A stretch of 64,000 nt of DNA, from positions 971,740 to 1,035,739 of the forward strand of contig NZ_OY776488.1 of the NCBI RefSeq assembly GCF_963675635.1, in the 5' to 3' direction. Position numbers and translations under genes: made by a program. Each line of letters starts with the position of its first letter. Position 1 is the first letter of the stretch. Below are positions 46,011 through 54,553 of this stretch, piece by piece. The notes under the pieces were generated by a model. The model was not told the DNA's origin. It saw only the letters and a program-made list of their open reading frames with translations, and made no database searches. Source of the stretch: an uncultured Pseudodesulfovibrio sp. Its GTDB lineage: Bacteria; Desulfobacterota; Desulfovibrionia; Desulfovibrionales; Desulfovibrionaceae.

Positions 46011-46469
46011 TTAATGTTTTCCTGTGGACCCAAATCCTCCGGCACCCCTGTCCGTGTCACCGAGTTCGTCAACCGGAAGGATGGCAGCCTGAAAGATGGG
46101 CATGAATACCAACTGTGCTATGCGCTGTCCGCGCCTGATTCGTCGCACCTTGTCCGAGGTATTGAGCAGGGAAACCTTAATTTCACCACGATAATCAGGA
46201 TCAATGACACCAACGCCCTGACTGACGGTCAGGCCTTCCTTGGTACCAAGGCCACTACGTGAAAAAACATATCCAGCAATACTTGGCTCACGAATTTCAA
46301 TGGCGACACCGGCAGGGATTGCCACCTTTTCACCCGGGCCAATTTCAACATCATCGGTTTCAATGCAGGCACGCAGATCAAGCCCGGCAGAATATTCTGT
46401 TGCGTACGCGAGCTCGTTTTCTTCCCATACTGGGTGCAAAAATTTTACGTTTACATCAATCTTTCTCAT
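46011..46469 (-). CDS. dut: dUTP diphosphatase
   Basis: Dut hydrolyses dUTP to dUMP and keeps uracil out of DNA. The 152 residues contain the trimeric dUTPase motifs: 'AGLDLRA', 'SRSGLGTKEGL', 'GVGVIDPDYRGEI' and the C-terminal flexible arm 'RGAGGFGSTG'. Confidence 0.97.
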   Translation of the reverse strand: MRKIDVNVKFLHPVWEENELAYATEYSAGLDLRACIETDDVEIGPGEKVAIPAGVAIEIREPSIAGYVFSRSGLGTKEGLTVSQGVGVIDPDYRGEIKVSLLNTSDKVRRIRRGQRIAQLVFMPIFQAAILPVDELGDTDRGAGGFGSTGKH

Positions 46470-46547
46470 CTATTTTCCAATCCTTTTTTACGTGAATGGT
46501 TTTTTATGTGCGCAATGCGAGCGACTGTCAATTACTCATAAAAAAAG

Positions 46548-46573
46548 GGCGCCGGTTTTATGCACGGCACCCA
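46548..46573 (-). terminator. Terminator after the sodium symporter gene
   Basis: On the minus strand GGGTGCCG and CGGCGCCC form an 8-bp stem (one G-T) with a 10-base loop, followed by seven T. Confidence 0.8.
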
Positions 46574-46597
46574 TTTTTATCTTTTAACATTAAGAAG

Positions 46598-48205
46598 TTA
46601 GCAAAGGCCGTCCCAGCAGAGGTCAAGATGTTTTTGCTCCATTCGTCGGGTAGCAAGGCTGAAACCGATAGCCAGCGCAAGTGAAACGGGCAGGGCAACG
46701 ACATTAGGATCAACCCATTGAAGCAGCCATATCCATGACCCCTTCGAGGCATTTGCCACCAGCGTCACCTGACCTGTCAAAGCCTGACACAAACCGATTG
46801 GTGCAGCTTCCTTAAGGTGAATGAACAGAAGCCAGAACATGGAAAAGACAAAGCCGCCGACCATGGAAACCTTGGCACCGATTTTGGTCATGCCTTTCCA
46901 ATACAACCCCAAAACATAGATAGGCAGAAAGGCCGCAGCGCACAACCCGAAAAAGAAGGCTGTGGCACGGGCAATCACACCGCCGGGCAGGAGCCACGCC
47001 CAAATCAGGGTCGCAATAACAGCCACTGTCACGCCTAGCCGATTCAACTTCAAAGAAGAGTCTCCGTTGCCGATAGCCACATGCTGTTCCAAGAAGTCAC
47101 GAGAGAGCGAAGTGCCGCCGACATGATACTGAGAACTCATTGTAGACATGGCCGCAGCGAACATAGCGACAAGGAAAAGCCCCGAAAACCATCCAGGCAT
47201 GATTTTGTCTATATAAATCGGAATAATCTTGTCGAAATTTCCGCCTGCCATTGCAATGGATATCTTTCCAAACTCTTTGTAAAAAACAACATTCGACAGT
47301 GCGCCAGTAAGGAAAGCGACGCCAGTCATCAGAAGAATAAAAACACCACCAATGGCAACAGCCCGGTTAAGTTCCCTATCTGACGGTACGGTCATGAATC
47401 GAATGGCCAGCTGTGGCTGAGCCAAAACACCGATTCCGACTCCATATATAATAGTAGTGTATATGGTCAGGCCGATGGGTGACTGAATCTGCGGACCAGT
47501 TGTCCAGCCAACAAGACCGCCTTGCTGCAATTTGGCAGGCACCAGACTGATCATATCTGTCAACGCCTGATGCGCTTCCGTAACCCCGCCGAGAAGAGAG
47601 TAGGTGGTCACGATCAGAATAAGCATCATGGCAGCCATGATCGATCCCTGAAAAGCATCCGTATACATGACTGCTTTTAGACCGCCAGTGATGACGTACA
47701 TGGCGACAATGCCGGTCACTATAAGCAGCCACGCACCATAACTCACCGCAGGGAAGGCAACTTCAAGCATGCGGCAGATGCCAATGAGGACTGCCGCTGC
47801 GTAGACAGGGATGAATACAAAGATGACCACGCCGGAGAATTGTTGAATGAATTTTGATTTATACCGCCTTCCCAGTAGTTCAGGAAAGGTGTGTGAATCA
47901 AGAGCCAGCCCCATACGACGTGTCCGTTTGCCGAAAAAGACCATGGCAATGAAAATGCCAACGAAAATTGTCAGAAATGTAAGCCAGAGGAGGGACATTC
48001 CAAACATACCGGAAACTCCGCCGAAACCGATGATGGCAGAGGTAGAGACAAAAGTCGCTCCATAGGACATGGCCAGAACGAACGGATTCATACCCCGACC
48101 GGCGAGCATATAGTCTGTGGATTCTTTCGTGTTCTTCCAGGCTTTGTACCCCAGATAAAAGATAACACCTAAATAGATAACAATTCCGAGGATTTTACCT
48201 TCCAT
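46598..48205 (-). CDS. Sodium:solute symporter (SSS family)
   Basis: This 535-residue inner-membrane carrier has about 13 hydrophobic segments. 'YMLAGRGMNPFVLAMSYGATFVSTSAIIGFGG' and 'VTGGLKAVMYTDAFQGSIM' are typical of the SSS family (PanF, ActP, PutP relatives). The substrate is unknown. A 48-residue accessory protein is encoded immediately upstream, with the stop touching this ATG. Confidence 0.92.
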   Translation of the reverse strand: MEGKILGIVIYLGVIFYLGYKAWKNTKESTDYMLAGRGMNPFVLAMSYGATFVSTSAIIGFGGVSGMFGMSLLWLTFLTIFVGIFIAMVFFGKRTRRMGLALDSHTFPELLGRRYKSKFIQQFSGVVIFVFIPVYAAAVLIGICRMLEVAFPAVSYGAWLLIVTGIVAMYVITGGLKAVMYTDAFQGSIMAAMMLILIVTTYSLLGGVTEAHQALTDMISLVPAKLQQGGLVGWTTGPQIQSPIGLTIYTTIIYGVGIGVLAQPQLAIRFMTVPSDRELNRAVAIGGVFILLMTGVAFLTGALSNVVFYKEFGKISIAMAGGNFDKIIPIYIDKIMPGWFSGLFLVAMFAAAMSTMSSQYHVGGTSLSRDFLEQHVAIGNGDSSLKLNRLGVTVAVIATLIWAWLLPGGVIARATAFFFGLCAAAFLPIYVLGLYWKGMTKIGAKVSMVGGFVFSMFWLLFIHLKEAAPIGLCQALTGQVTLVANASKGSWIWLLQWVDPNVVALPVSLALAIGFSLATRRMEQKHLDLCWDGLC

Positions 48206-48352
48206 TTACACATCCTCCCCGGAATTCATAGTCTTAGTTTGTTCACCGGAGTTATTCCAATTAACAATTCCGTAAACAACACACAAAACAGTCGCACCAA
48301 TGCTCATCCAAAAGGCCAATGCAATCTCAACACTTCCGAAACCCAACATCAT
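48206..48352 (-). CDS. Symporter small accessory protein
   Basis: This short gene codes for 48 residues. There is one membrane helix (about 7-30, 'SVEIALAFWMSIGATVLCVVYG'), a following 'IVNWNN' and a polar tail. The TAA is directly followed by the symporter ATG. Small one-helix proteins of this kind are known beside SSS-family symporters. Two ATGs stand side by side at 48352 and 48349. Confidence 0.85.
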   Translation of the reverse strand: MMLGFGSVEIALAFWMSIGATVLCVVYGIVNWNNSGEQTKTMNSGEDV

Positions 48353-48409
48353 AACGGATGCCCCTCGTGTTTAAGGCCTTGGCTCAAGCTGACGACTCAC
48401 AACAAAAAA

Positions 48410-48436
48410 GGGCCGTAAGCTTGTCGCCTACGGCCC
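48410..48436 (-). terminator. Minus-strand terminator upstream of the symporter operon
   Basis: On the minus strand GGGCCGTA and TACGGCCC form a perfect 8-bp stem with an 11-base loop, followed by six T. CACAACAA/TTGTTGTG flanks could extend the pairing. No minus-strand gene lies upstream of it for over 400 bases. It is either an attenuator in the symporter leader or the end of an unseen small RNA. Confidence 0.75.
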
Positions 48437-48869
48437 TTGTTGTGGAAATCATGTAATATAAATTGTTACATGCACACCCCAAGACCGCAGGCGCTTCTAA
48501 AAAAGCGAAAGCAAAAAAAGAAAAAGAAGCTAAAGCGGTTTTGGTACGTGTTCATGTTTTTTTATTTATGTCGAGACATTCCAAAAGTCAAGCAGACAAT
48601 GGATAAGCTCACACATTCCTTCATTATTGTAGCCTTGTTTACAGCACACTAGCTACATAAGTGTATTTTTAACTTTATCATTTATCTACAAATCCAACAA
48701 AATTAAGTATTTAAATCTTCTCTTGACAGCCTTGCTGTACTTATGTTTTTGTATTTTCCCCCTAGAAGGGGATCAGTATTCCCTGAATTGTGAAATGTTC
48801 GGAGCTGAGTTTCGATCATTTTCAACACGAGATGACTTTTTTGGCAACTAACGTAAAGAGGTACCAGTC
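48437..48869. other. Intergenic region between the symporter operon and the glutamate synthase cluster
   Basis: The region is AT-rich. It holds the inverted repeat CATGTAA (48450-48456) / TTACATG (48466-48472), a lysine-rich frame fragment around 48480-48540 without a start, a TTGACA near 48724 without a good -10, and a small CCCC/GGGG hairpin near 48761-48774. I see no RNA family I can name. Confidence 0.4.
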
Positions 48870-50399
48870 TTGCTTTTCCAGCCCATCAACAAAAACTACC
48901 ATGAGTTTTGTATTGAACGGGACAAAGACCTGTGCATCAATTGCAAAGTCTGTGTCCGTCAATGTTCATATGAAGCGCATTATTGGGATGAGGCCCGACA
49001 GAAGGTTATGCACGACAACACCAAGTGCATAGGCTGTCACCGCTGCGAGGCTTTGTGCCCCACGGCGGCCTTGAACATCGTCAACAAGCCTTCCGACTTC
49101 AGGACCAATAGCCTATGGCGGCCAGTGTTCCTGCAGAACATTTACAAACAGGCCGATACCGGCGGTGTCCTGCTTGCCGGAATGGGCTCGCCTGTGGATA
49201 TTCCCGTATATTGGGATCGCATGCTGCTTGACGCCAGTCAGGTAACCAACCCATCCATCGACCCGTTGCGCGAACCAATGGAACTCAAGACGTTCCTCGG
49301 CGCAAAGCCAAGAAAACTTGACATTACGACAGATAAAAAAACCGGCAAGCCCAAACTGAACACCAAGCTGACGCCGCAGCTTGAACTTGATGTTCCCATA
49401 ATGTTCGCCGCAATGAGCTTTGGTGCCATCAACTTCAACCTTCACCGCGCCATGGCCCGTGCTGCCACTGAAACCGGCACCGCCTACAATACGGGTGAAG
49501 GAGGCTTGCACAAGTCGTTATACAAATATGGCAAAAACACCATCGTCCAGGTGGCGTCCGGCCGTTTCGGCGTGCATCGAGATTACCTCAAAGCCGGTGC
49601 GGGCATTGAAATCAAGGTCGGACAAGGAGCCAAGCCGGGTATCGGCGGCCATCTCCCTGGTGAAAAAATCAATGATATGGTGTCAGAAACCCGCATGGTC
49701 CCCATTGGTTCCGACGCGATCTCTCCGGCACCGCACCATGACATCTATTCTATCGAGGATCTGCTCCAGCTCATTTACGCGCTGAAAGAGGCCTCCGAAT
49801 ACAAAGTCCCGGTTTCTGTCAAAATTGCAGCCGTTCATAATGTCGCTGCTATCGCATCCGGCATTGCCCGGGCTGGAGCGGACATAATCACTGTTGACGG
49901 TATGCGCGGCGGCACGGGCGCAGCACCGGCCATGATCCGTGACAATGTCGGCATCCCCATCGAGCTGGCCCTGGCACAGGTTGACCAACGCCTGCGCGAT
50001 GAAGGCATACGTAACAACGTTTCCATTGTGGCAGCAGGCGGCATCCGGTGTTCGGGCGACGTCGTCAAGGCAATAGCACTTGGCGCAGACGCCGTTTACA
50101 TCGGTACTGCGACCCTGATCGCTGTCGGTTGCACCATCTGCGGCCGTTGCTACACCGGCAAATGCCCTTGGGGCATCGCTACAAACGACCCCAAATTATC
50201 AAAGCGTCAGAACCCGGATATAGCGGCCAAGAAATTGACCAACCTAATTCGCGCCTGGGGCCATGAAATTGAGGAAATGCTCGGCGGAATGGGACTGAAT
50301 TCCATCGAATCCCTGCGCGGCAACCGTGACAAACTCCGCGGCGTAGGCATTTCCGACACAGAACTCGACATTCTCGGCATCAAGCATGCCGGCCGTTAA
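48870..50399 (+). CDS. Archaeal-type glutamate synthase, FMN-binding catalytic subunit with ferredoxin domain
   Basis: This subunit should form glutamate from 2-oxoglutarate and glutamine-derived ammonia. Of 509 residues, the N-terminal 8Fe ferredoxin domain (about 12-75) has two Cys-x2-Cys-x2-Cys-x3-Cys sets ('CINCKVCVRQC', 'CIGCHRCEALC'). The FMN-binding GltB core follows ('GQGAKPGIGGHLPGEKI', 'ITVDGMRGGTGAAPAMI'). A third Cys cluster is 'VGCTICGRCYTGKCPWG'. The start is TTG, with AGAGG 8 bases upstream. Large GltB domains are split here into separate genes, as in archaea. Confidence 0.92.
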   Translation: MLFQPINKNYHEFCIERDKDLCINCKVCVRQCSYEAHYWDEARQKVMHDNTKCIGCHRCEALCPTAALNIVNKPSDFRTNSLWRPVFLQNIYKQADTGGVLLAGMGSPVDIPVYWDRMLLDASQVTNPSIDPLREPMELKTFLGAKPRKLDITTDKKTGKPKLNTKLTPQLELDVPIMFAAMSFGAINFNLHRAMARAATETGTAYNTGEGGLHKSLYKYGKNTIVQVASGRFGVHRDYLKAGAGIEIKVGQGAKPGIGGHLPGEKINDMVSETRMVPIGSDAISPAPHHDIYSIEDLLQLIYALKEASEYKVPVSVKIAAVHNVAAIASGIARAGADIITVDGMRGGTGAAPAMIRDNVGIPIELALAQVDQRLRDEGIRNNVSIVAAGGIRCSGDVVKAIALGADAVYIGTATLIAVGCTICGRCYTGKCPWGIATNDPKLSKRQNPDIAAKKLTNLIRAWGHEIEEMLGGMGLNSIESLRGNRDKLRGVGISDTELDILGIKHAGR

Positions 50400-50411
50400 G
50401 CGGAGGACACC

Positions 50412-50858
50412 ATGAAAAGAGTCTATCCGGATAAAGATTATTGTATTGGCTGCCATCTCTGCGAGTTGGCCTGCATCACAGCGCACTCAAAATCAAAAGA
50501 CCTCATAATCGCCTACCGCGAAGAGCGGAGCAAGGACGGCCTGTCTCCCTGCAAAAAGGTCTTTGAAAAGGGCGACACGTGTGTTGCCATCAGTTGCCGT
50601 CATTGTGACGAACCTTCCTGCGTGGCTGCATGTATTTCCGGCGGGTTGCACAAAGATCCTGAGACCGGACGCACTGTCTATGACCGCGAAAAATGCGTAG
50701 GTTGCTGGTCCTGCCTCATGGCGTGCCCATACGGTGCCATCCGCAGGCATCCCACGGAAAGCAAAATCGTCAAATGCGACCTGTGCGAAGGCCGAGAAGA
50801 AGGTCCGGCCTGTGTTCAGGCATGCCCCAACCAAGCCCTGAAATTCGAGGAAAGGTAG
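50412..50858 (+). CDS. 4Fe-4S ferredoxin-type electron-transfer subunit
   Basis: This 148-residue protein has four cysteine groups ('CIGCHLCELAC', 'CRHCDEPSCVAAC', 'CVGCWSCLMACPYGAI', 'CDLCEGREEGPACVQACP'), as in HycB/DmsB-type iron-sulfur proteins. It probably carries electrons between the FAD subunit and the glutamate synthase. It lies 12 bases after the catalytic subunit and 9 before the FAD subunit. Confidence 0.9.
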   Translation: MKRVYPDKDYCIGCHLCELACITAHSKSKDLIIAYREERSKDGLSPCKKVFEKGDTCVAISCRHCDEPSCVAACISGGLHKDPETGRTVYDREKCVGCWSCLMACPYGAIRRHPTESKIVKCDLCEGREEGPACVQACPNQALKFEER

Positions 50859-50867
50859 GAAGCGATC

Positions 50868-52142
50868 ATGAAATACGTCATCATTGGCAACGGCATCGCT
50901 TCCATCGGTGCTATCGAAGGTATCCGCAAGGTGGATACCGACAACGAAATCCTGATTATCGGTGCCGAGGACTCCCCGGCATACGGTCGTCCGCTCATTT
51001 CCTACCTGCTCGCAGGCAAGATCGGCCCGGATCGTCTGGCTCTTCGCCCTCAGGAATTCTACGAGAAAAGCAAAGTCTCCCTCAAACTCGGAACAACAGT
51101 CACTGGAATTGATACCAAAGCCAAGACCGTAACCACCGATAAGGGTGAGATCATTGAATTCGAAAACCTGCTCATCGCTACGGGCGGTATCCCGTTCACG
51201 CCTCCCATTCCGGGATCTGACGGTACCGACGTATATAACTTCACCAATTTGGCTCACGCGCAGACACTTATCTCCAAAGCAAAAGAGATAAAGAGGGCGG
51301 TTGTCATCGGCGGCGGTCTCATCGGCCTAAAAGCAGGTGAGTCCCTGTTCGACCGTGGTGTGGACGTAACCATTCTGGAATTATCCCCACGCATCCTAAG
51401 CCTTGCTTTCGATGAAAACGCTGCGTCCCTGGCCGGTTCCCGGCTCGCAGAGGTCGGTCTCAATGTTCGCTGCGGTGTCTCTGCCAAGGAAATTCAACGG
51501 GATGCCGACGGCAACCTCAAAGGTGTTCATCTGACAGACGGAGACTTCCTCCAGACGGATGTGGTGGTCATCGCCATCGGTGTGGTCCCCAACTATGGAT
51601 TAGCCAAGGAAGCCGGGATCGAAGTGGATCGCGGAATCCATGTCGACGACCACATGCGCACCAGTGCAAACGGCGTATTTGCAGCGGGAGATGTGGCCCA
51701 GGCCAAGGATCTGCTGTTCGGCGACGACCGTGTCATTCCCATCTGGACCAATGCCTACAATCAAGGATTCTGCGCCGGAAAGAATATGACTGGCACCGAT
51801 ATCGAGTTCAAAGGGTCTCTGGCTATGAATTCCATCTCCTTCTATGGCCTGCCCACGATTTCCGTCGGCACGGTCAATCCGCCGGAAGGAGACAACTCCT
51901 ATACCGCGGCGGTCACGTTGGATGAAAAAAAGAAGAGCTACCGCAAATTGGTTTTCCAGAATGACCATCTCGTCGGATATGTTCTGGTGGGCGACATCGA
52001 TATGGCTGGTATGTATACCGCTTTTGTCAAATTCCAGATGCCCATTCCCGAGGAAGCCAAGAAACAAATGCTGGCCGGTGAGCCAGATGTGTTGATGTGG
52101 CCTGATGATTTCTTTCGGGAAACCTGGAACCCCGAAGCGTAA
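50868..52142 (+). CDS. NAD(P)/FAD-dependent oxidoreductase subunit
   Basis: This 424-residue flavoprotein has an N-terminal FAD motif ('YVIIGNGIASIGAIEGI'), an NAD(P) motif ('AVVIGGGLIGLKAGESLFD') and the FAD-binding 'GVFAAGDVAQAKDL'. It resembles the NADH-nitrite reductase or rubredoxin reductase class. In this cluster it likely feeds electrons from NAD(P)H to the glutamate synthase. The context supports but does not prove this. Confidence 0.88.
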   Translation: MKYVIIGNGIASIGAIEGIRKVDTDNEILIIGAEDSPAYGRPLISYLLAGKIGPDRLALRPQEFYEKSKVSLKLGTTVTGIDTKAKTVTTDKGEIIEFENLLIATGGIPFTPPIPGSDGTDVYNFTNLAHAQTLISKAKEIKRAVVIGGGLIGLKAGESLFDRGVDVTILELSPRILSLAFDENAASLAGSRLAEVGLNVRCGVSAKEIQRDADGNLKGVHLTDGDFLQTDVVVIAIGVVPNYGLAKEAGIEVDRGIHVDDHMRTSANGVFAAGDVAQAKDLLFGDDRVIPIWTNAYNQGFCAGKNMTGTDIEFKGSLAMNSISFYGLPTISVGTVNPPEGDNSYTAAVTLDEKKKSYRKLVFQNDHLVGYVLVGDIDMAGMYTAFVKFQMPIPEEAKKQMLAGEPDVLMWPDDFFRETWNPEA

Positions 52143-52166
52143 GTTAGCGATTTCTGAGAGGATTAC

Positions 52167-53264
52167 ATGAAAGCGCCTGATAGATATTATGATTTCGAAA
52201 AGGATATTTCCGGTTGTGGAATATTCGGCGTCATCAACAAGAAGCGTGGCTTGATTCCGGGTGATATGCCCATTCAGGCCATGACCTGCATGCATGATCG
52301 CGGCAACGGCCTTGGGGGCGGATTTGCAGCCTATGGCATCTATCCCGACCACGCGGACAAGTATTGTTTTCACATGATGTGCGATGACGATGCCGGCATC
52401 AAGGGTTCGGAAGAAATGATCAAGAAATACTTTGATCTGCACTACTACGAGCCTATTCCCACACGCCGCACCCTGGCTATCCCCAATCCGCCGATGTTTA
52501 ACCGCTATTTCGTGACTGTGCCCCAAAAGCCTGACAACGAATTCTGGGAACTCCCGGAAGAAGATTATATCGTGGCTGTGGTCATGAAAATCAATACTGC
52601 GGTCCCCGGTGCATTTGTCGTGTCCAGTGGCAAAAATATGGGCGCATTCAAAGGCGTCGGCTTTCCCGAAGATATTGCTGAATTCTTTCGTCTCGAAGAA
52701 TATTCGGCCTATATCTGGACGGGACATAACCGTTTTCCGACGAACACACCTGGCTGGTGGGGCGGGGCGCACCCGTTCACCATCCTGAACTGGTCTATCG
52801 TGCACAACGGCGAGATATCATCCTACGGCATTAATCGCCGTTATCTGTGCGAACACGATTACCTGTGCACCATGATGACGGACACCGAAGTCGTGGCCTA
52901 TGAACTGGATATGCTCATCCGTAAACACGGCCTGTCGTGGGAAATGACCGCAAAGTGCTTTGCGCCGCCTTTCTGGGACGAAATTGAACGCATGGACCCG
53001 GAAGATAAAGAACTGTATACCGCGCTCCGCGCTACATATGGTCCGGGCATGCTCAACGGTCCTTTCGCTATTCTGGTAGCTGACAATACCCGGCTCATGG
53101 GGCTGAACGATCGCATCAAGCTCAGGCCACTGCTCGTGGCTGAAAAAGATGACATGGTCTTCATGTCTTCTGAAGAATCAGCTGTGCGCGACGTCTGTCC
53201 CGACCTGGACAGGGTCTGGATGCCCAAGGCGGGCGAACCCGTCATCGTGGATCTGGAGGATTAA
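52167..53264 (+). CDS. Glutamine amidotransferase, class II (GltB N-terminal domain type)
   Basis: This subunit releases ammonia from glutamine. In 365 residues the catalytic cysteine is Cys17 in 'SGCGIFGVINKKRGLIP'. As in GltB, a propeptide (here about 16 residues) must be removed to expose it. Further motifs are 'WTGHNRFPTNTPGWWGGAHPF' and 'IVHNGEISSYGINR'. The stop is directly followed by the next start. Confidence 0.9.
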   Translation: MKAPDRYYDFEKDISGCGIFGVINKKRGLIPGDMPIQAMTCMHDRGNGLGGGFAAYGIYPDHADKYCFHMMCDDDAGIKGSEEMIKKYFDLHYYEPIPTRRTLAIPNPPMFNRYFVTVPQKPDNEFWELPEEDYIVAVVMKINTAVPGAFVVSSGKNMGAFKGVGFPEDIAEFFRLEEYSAYIWTGHNRFPTNTPGWWGGAHPFTILNWSIVHNGEISSYGINRRYLCEHDYLCTMMTDTEVVAYELDMLIRKHGLSWEMTAKCFAPPFWDEIERMDPEDKELYTALRATYGPGMLNGPFAILVADNTRLMGLNDRIKLRPLLVAEKDDMVFMSSEESAVRDVCPDLDRVWMPKAGEPVIVDLED

Positions 53265-54026
53265 ATGGCAATGAAGAGAAAAAAGATAACCCTCACGGCA
53301 GGGCGGACATATTACAAACAGTTCAATGAAGAAATTCGGGAACTTGTCAGAAATGGTGTTACCGATTTCACGCTTAAAGAATGTAATGGTCAGCGATACA
53401 TTGCGACAGCTCTTGAAGGGGATCTGACGTTTGATGTCTATGGTGTTCCCGGGCAGGATCTGGGCGCTTTCATGCGCGGACCCAAGATTCACATTCATAA
53501 TAATGCACAGGACGGGGTCGGCAACACAATGGATGACGGCCGTGTTGTCATCGAAGGCCTTGCCGGTGATGTCATCGGATATGCTATGCGTGGCGGTGAA
53601 ATATTCATCAAGGGTGATGTCGGCTACAGGGTTGGTATTCATATGAAAGCCTATCTTGACCATCAGCCAAAGATAGTTGTTGGCGGCAAGGCCGGGGACT
53701 TCCTGGGAGAATACATGGCTGGCGGAATTATTTTGCTCTTGGGCATGTTTTCTGATAAGCCTGATGCGCCTGTTGCGGGACGAAGCCTCGGAACAGGAAT
53801 GCATGGCGGTGTAATCTATGTTCGCGGAAACGTTCCTGAGAACCAAATCGGTCCTGGTTTGAACGCTCAACCCGTGAACTCTGAAGATTTAAAAATAATT
53901 GAAGATTTGGTAAAAGATTACGCCAACGAATTGAAGCTGGACAGCACGGAAATAATGAGTGAGAACTTTGTGAAGATTCGTCCGTTCTCACATAGACCGT
54001 ACGGCAATCTGTATGTTCCCTGTTAG
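53265..54026 (+). CDS. Glutamate synthase alpha-subunit C-terminal (GXGXG) domain protein
   Basis: This 253-residue protein has the right-handed beta-helix repeats G-x2-G-x3-G of the GltB C-terminal domain ('GDVIGYAMRGGEIFIKGDVG', 'GGKAGDFLGEYMAGGIILLL', 'GTGMHGGVIYVRG'). It is the structural partner of the amidotransferase and the FMN subunit. An alternative ATG lies two codons in. It completes a five-gene set: FMN core, ferredoxin, FAD subunit, amidotransferase and GXGXG. Confidence 0.9.
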   Translation: MAMKRKKITLTAGRTYYKQFNEEIRELVRNGVTDFTLKECNGQRYIATALEGDLTFDVYGVPGQDLGAFMRGPKIHIHNNAQDGVGNTMDDGRVVIEGLAGDVIGYAMRGGEIFIKGDVGYRVGIHMKAYLDHQPKIVVGGKAGDFLGEYMAGGIILLLGMFSDKPDAPVAGRSLGTGMHGGVIYVRGNVPENQIGPGLNAQPVNSEDLKIIEDLVKDYANELKLDSTEIMSENFVKIRPFSHRPYGNLYVPC

Positions 54027-54072
54027 ATAGCTCAGCAAACTGCAACATTATTAACCTTTTTTGGAGGAACCT

Positions 54073-54423
54073 ATGTTCTTCGATTCCGTAGCCTATGCCA
54101 TGGCTCCGCCTGCGGACGGTGGCGCGGCAGGCGGTCTGGGCGGCATTCTCGGCGGTCCGCTGCCCATGCTGGTCCTGATGTTCGCCATTTTTTACTTCCT
54201 GCTTATTCGCCCTCAGCAGAAAAAACAAAAAACGCATAAAGCCATGCTCGAAGCCCTGAAAAAGGGTGATAAAGTGTGGACTAATGGTGGCATCCTCGGC
54301 GCCATCGTTGACATCGATGGCGACAATCTCACCATTGAGATTGCTACCGGCGTCAATGTCGTCATCAAGCGCGGATTCGTTGCCGACAAAGACGGCGGCG
54401 CACCGGCAGCTGACAAAAAGTAG
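54073..54423 (+). CDS. yajC: Preprotein translocase subunit YajC
   Basis: YajC assists SecDF. The start at 54073 follows GGAGG, giving 116 residues. The N-terminus is Gly/Ala-rich, then one membrane helix ('PMLVLMFAIFYFLLIRP') and the YajC motif 'RPQQKKQKTHKAMLEALKKG'. It is followed by secD and secF. Confidence 0.95.
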   Translation: MFFDSVAYAMAPPADGGAAGGLGGILGGPLPMLVLMFAIFYFLLIRPQQKKQKTHKAMLEALKKGDKVWTNGGILGAIVDIDGDNLTIEIATGVNVVIKRGFVADKDGGAPAADKK

Positions 54424-54553
54424 GTTCTTGCAACCGTTTTTTGAGACACCCTAACGGACCGGACCTCGATATAATCGTGGCCCGGTCCGTAATTGCGTTT
54501 ATCGTTATGGTAGTGCAAACAGGTTGCAACTAGTTCGTATTAAGGGAGTTTTC

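Noticed and set aside
48480-48545. A lysine/alanine-rich frame fragment ('KTAGASKKAKAKKEKEAKA')
   Set aside because: There is no start codon in frame after the upstream stop, and A-rich DNA gives such stretches by chance. It was kept only as a remark in the intergenic entry.
51600-52805. A 401-codon open frame on the minus strand
   Set aside because: It is antisense to the FAD subunit and the amidotransferase, both with clear motifs, and spans their junction.
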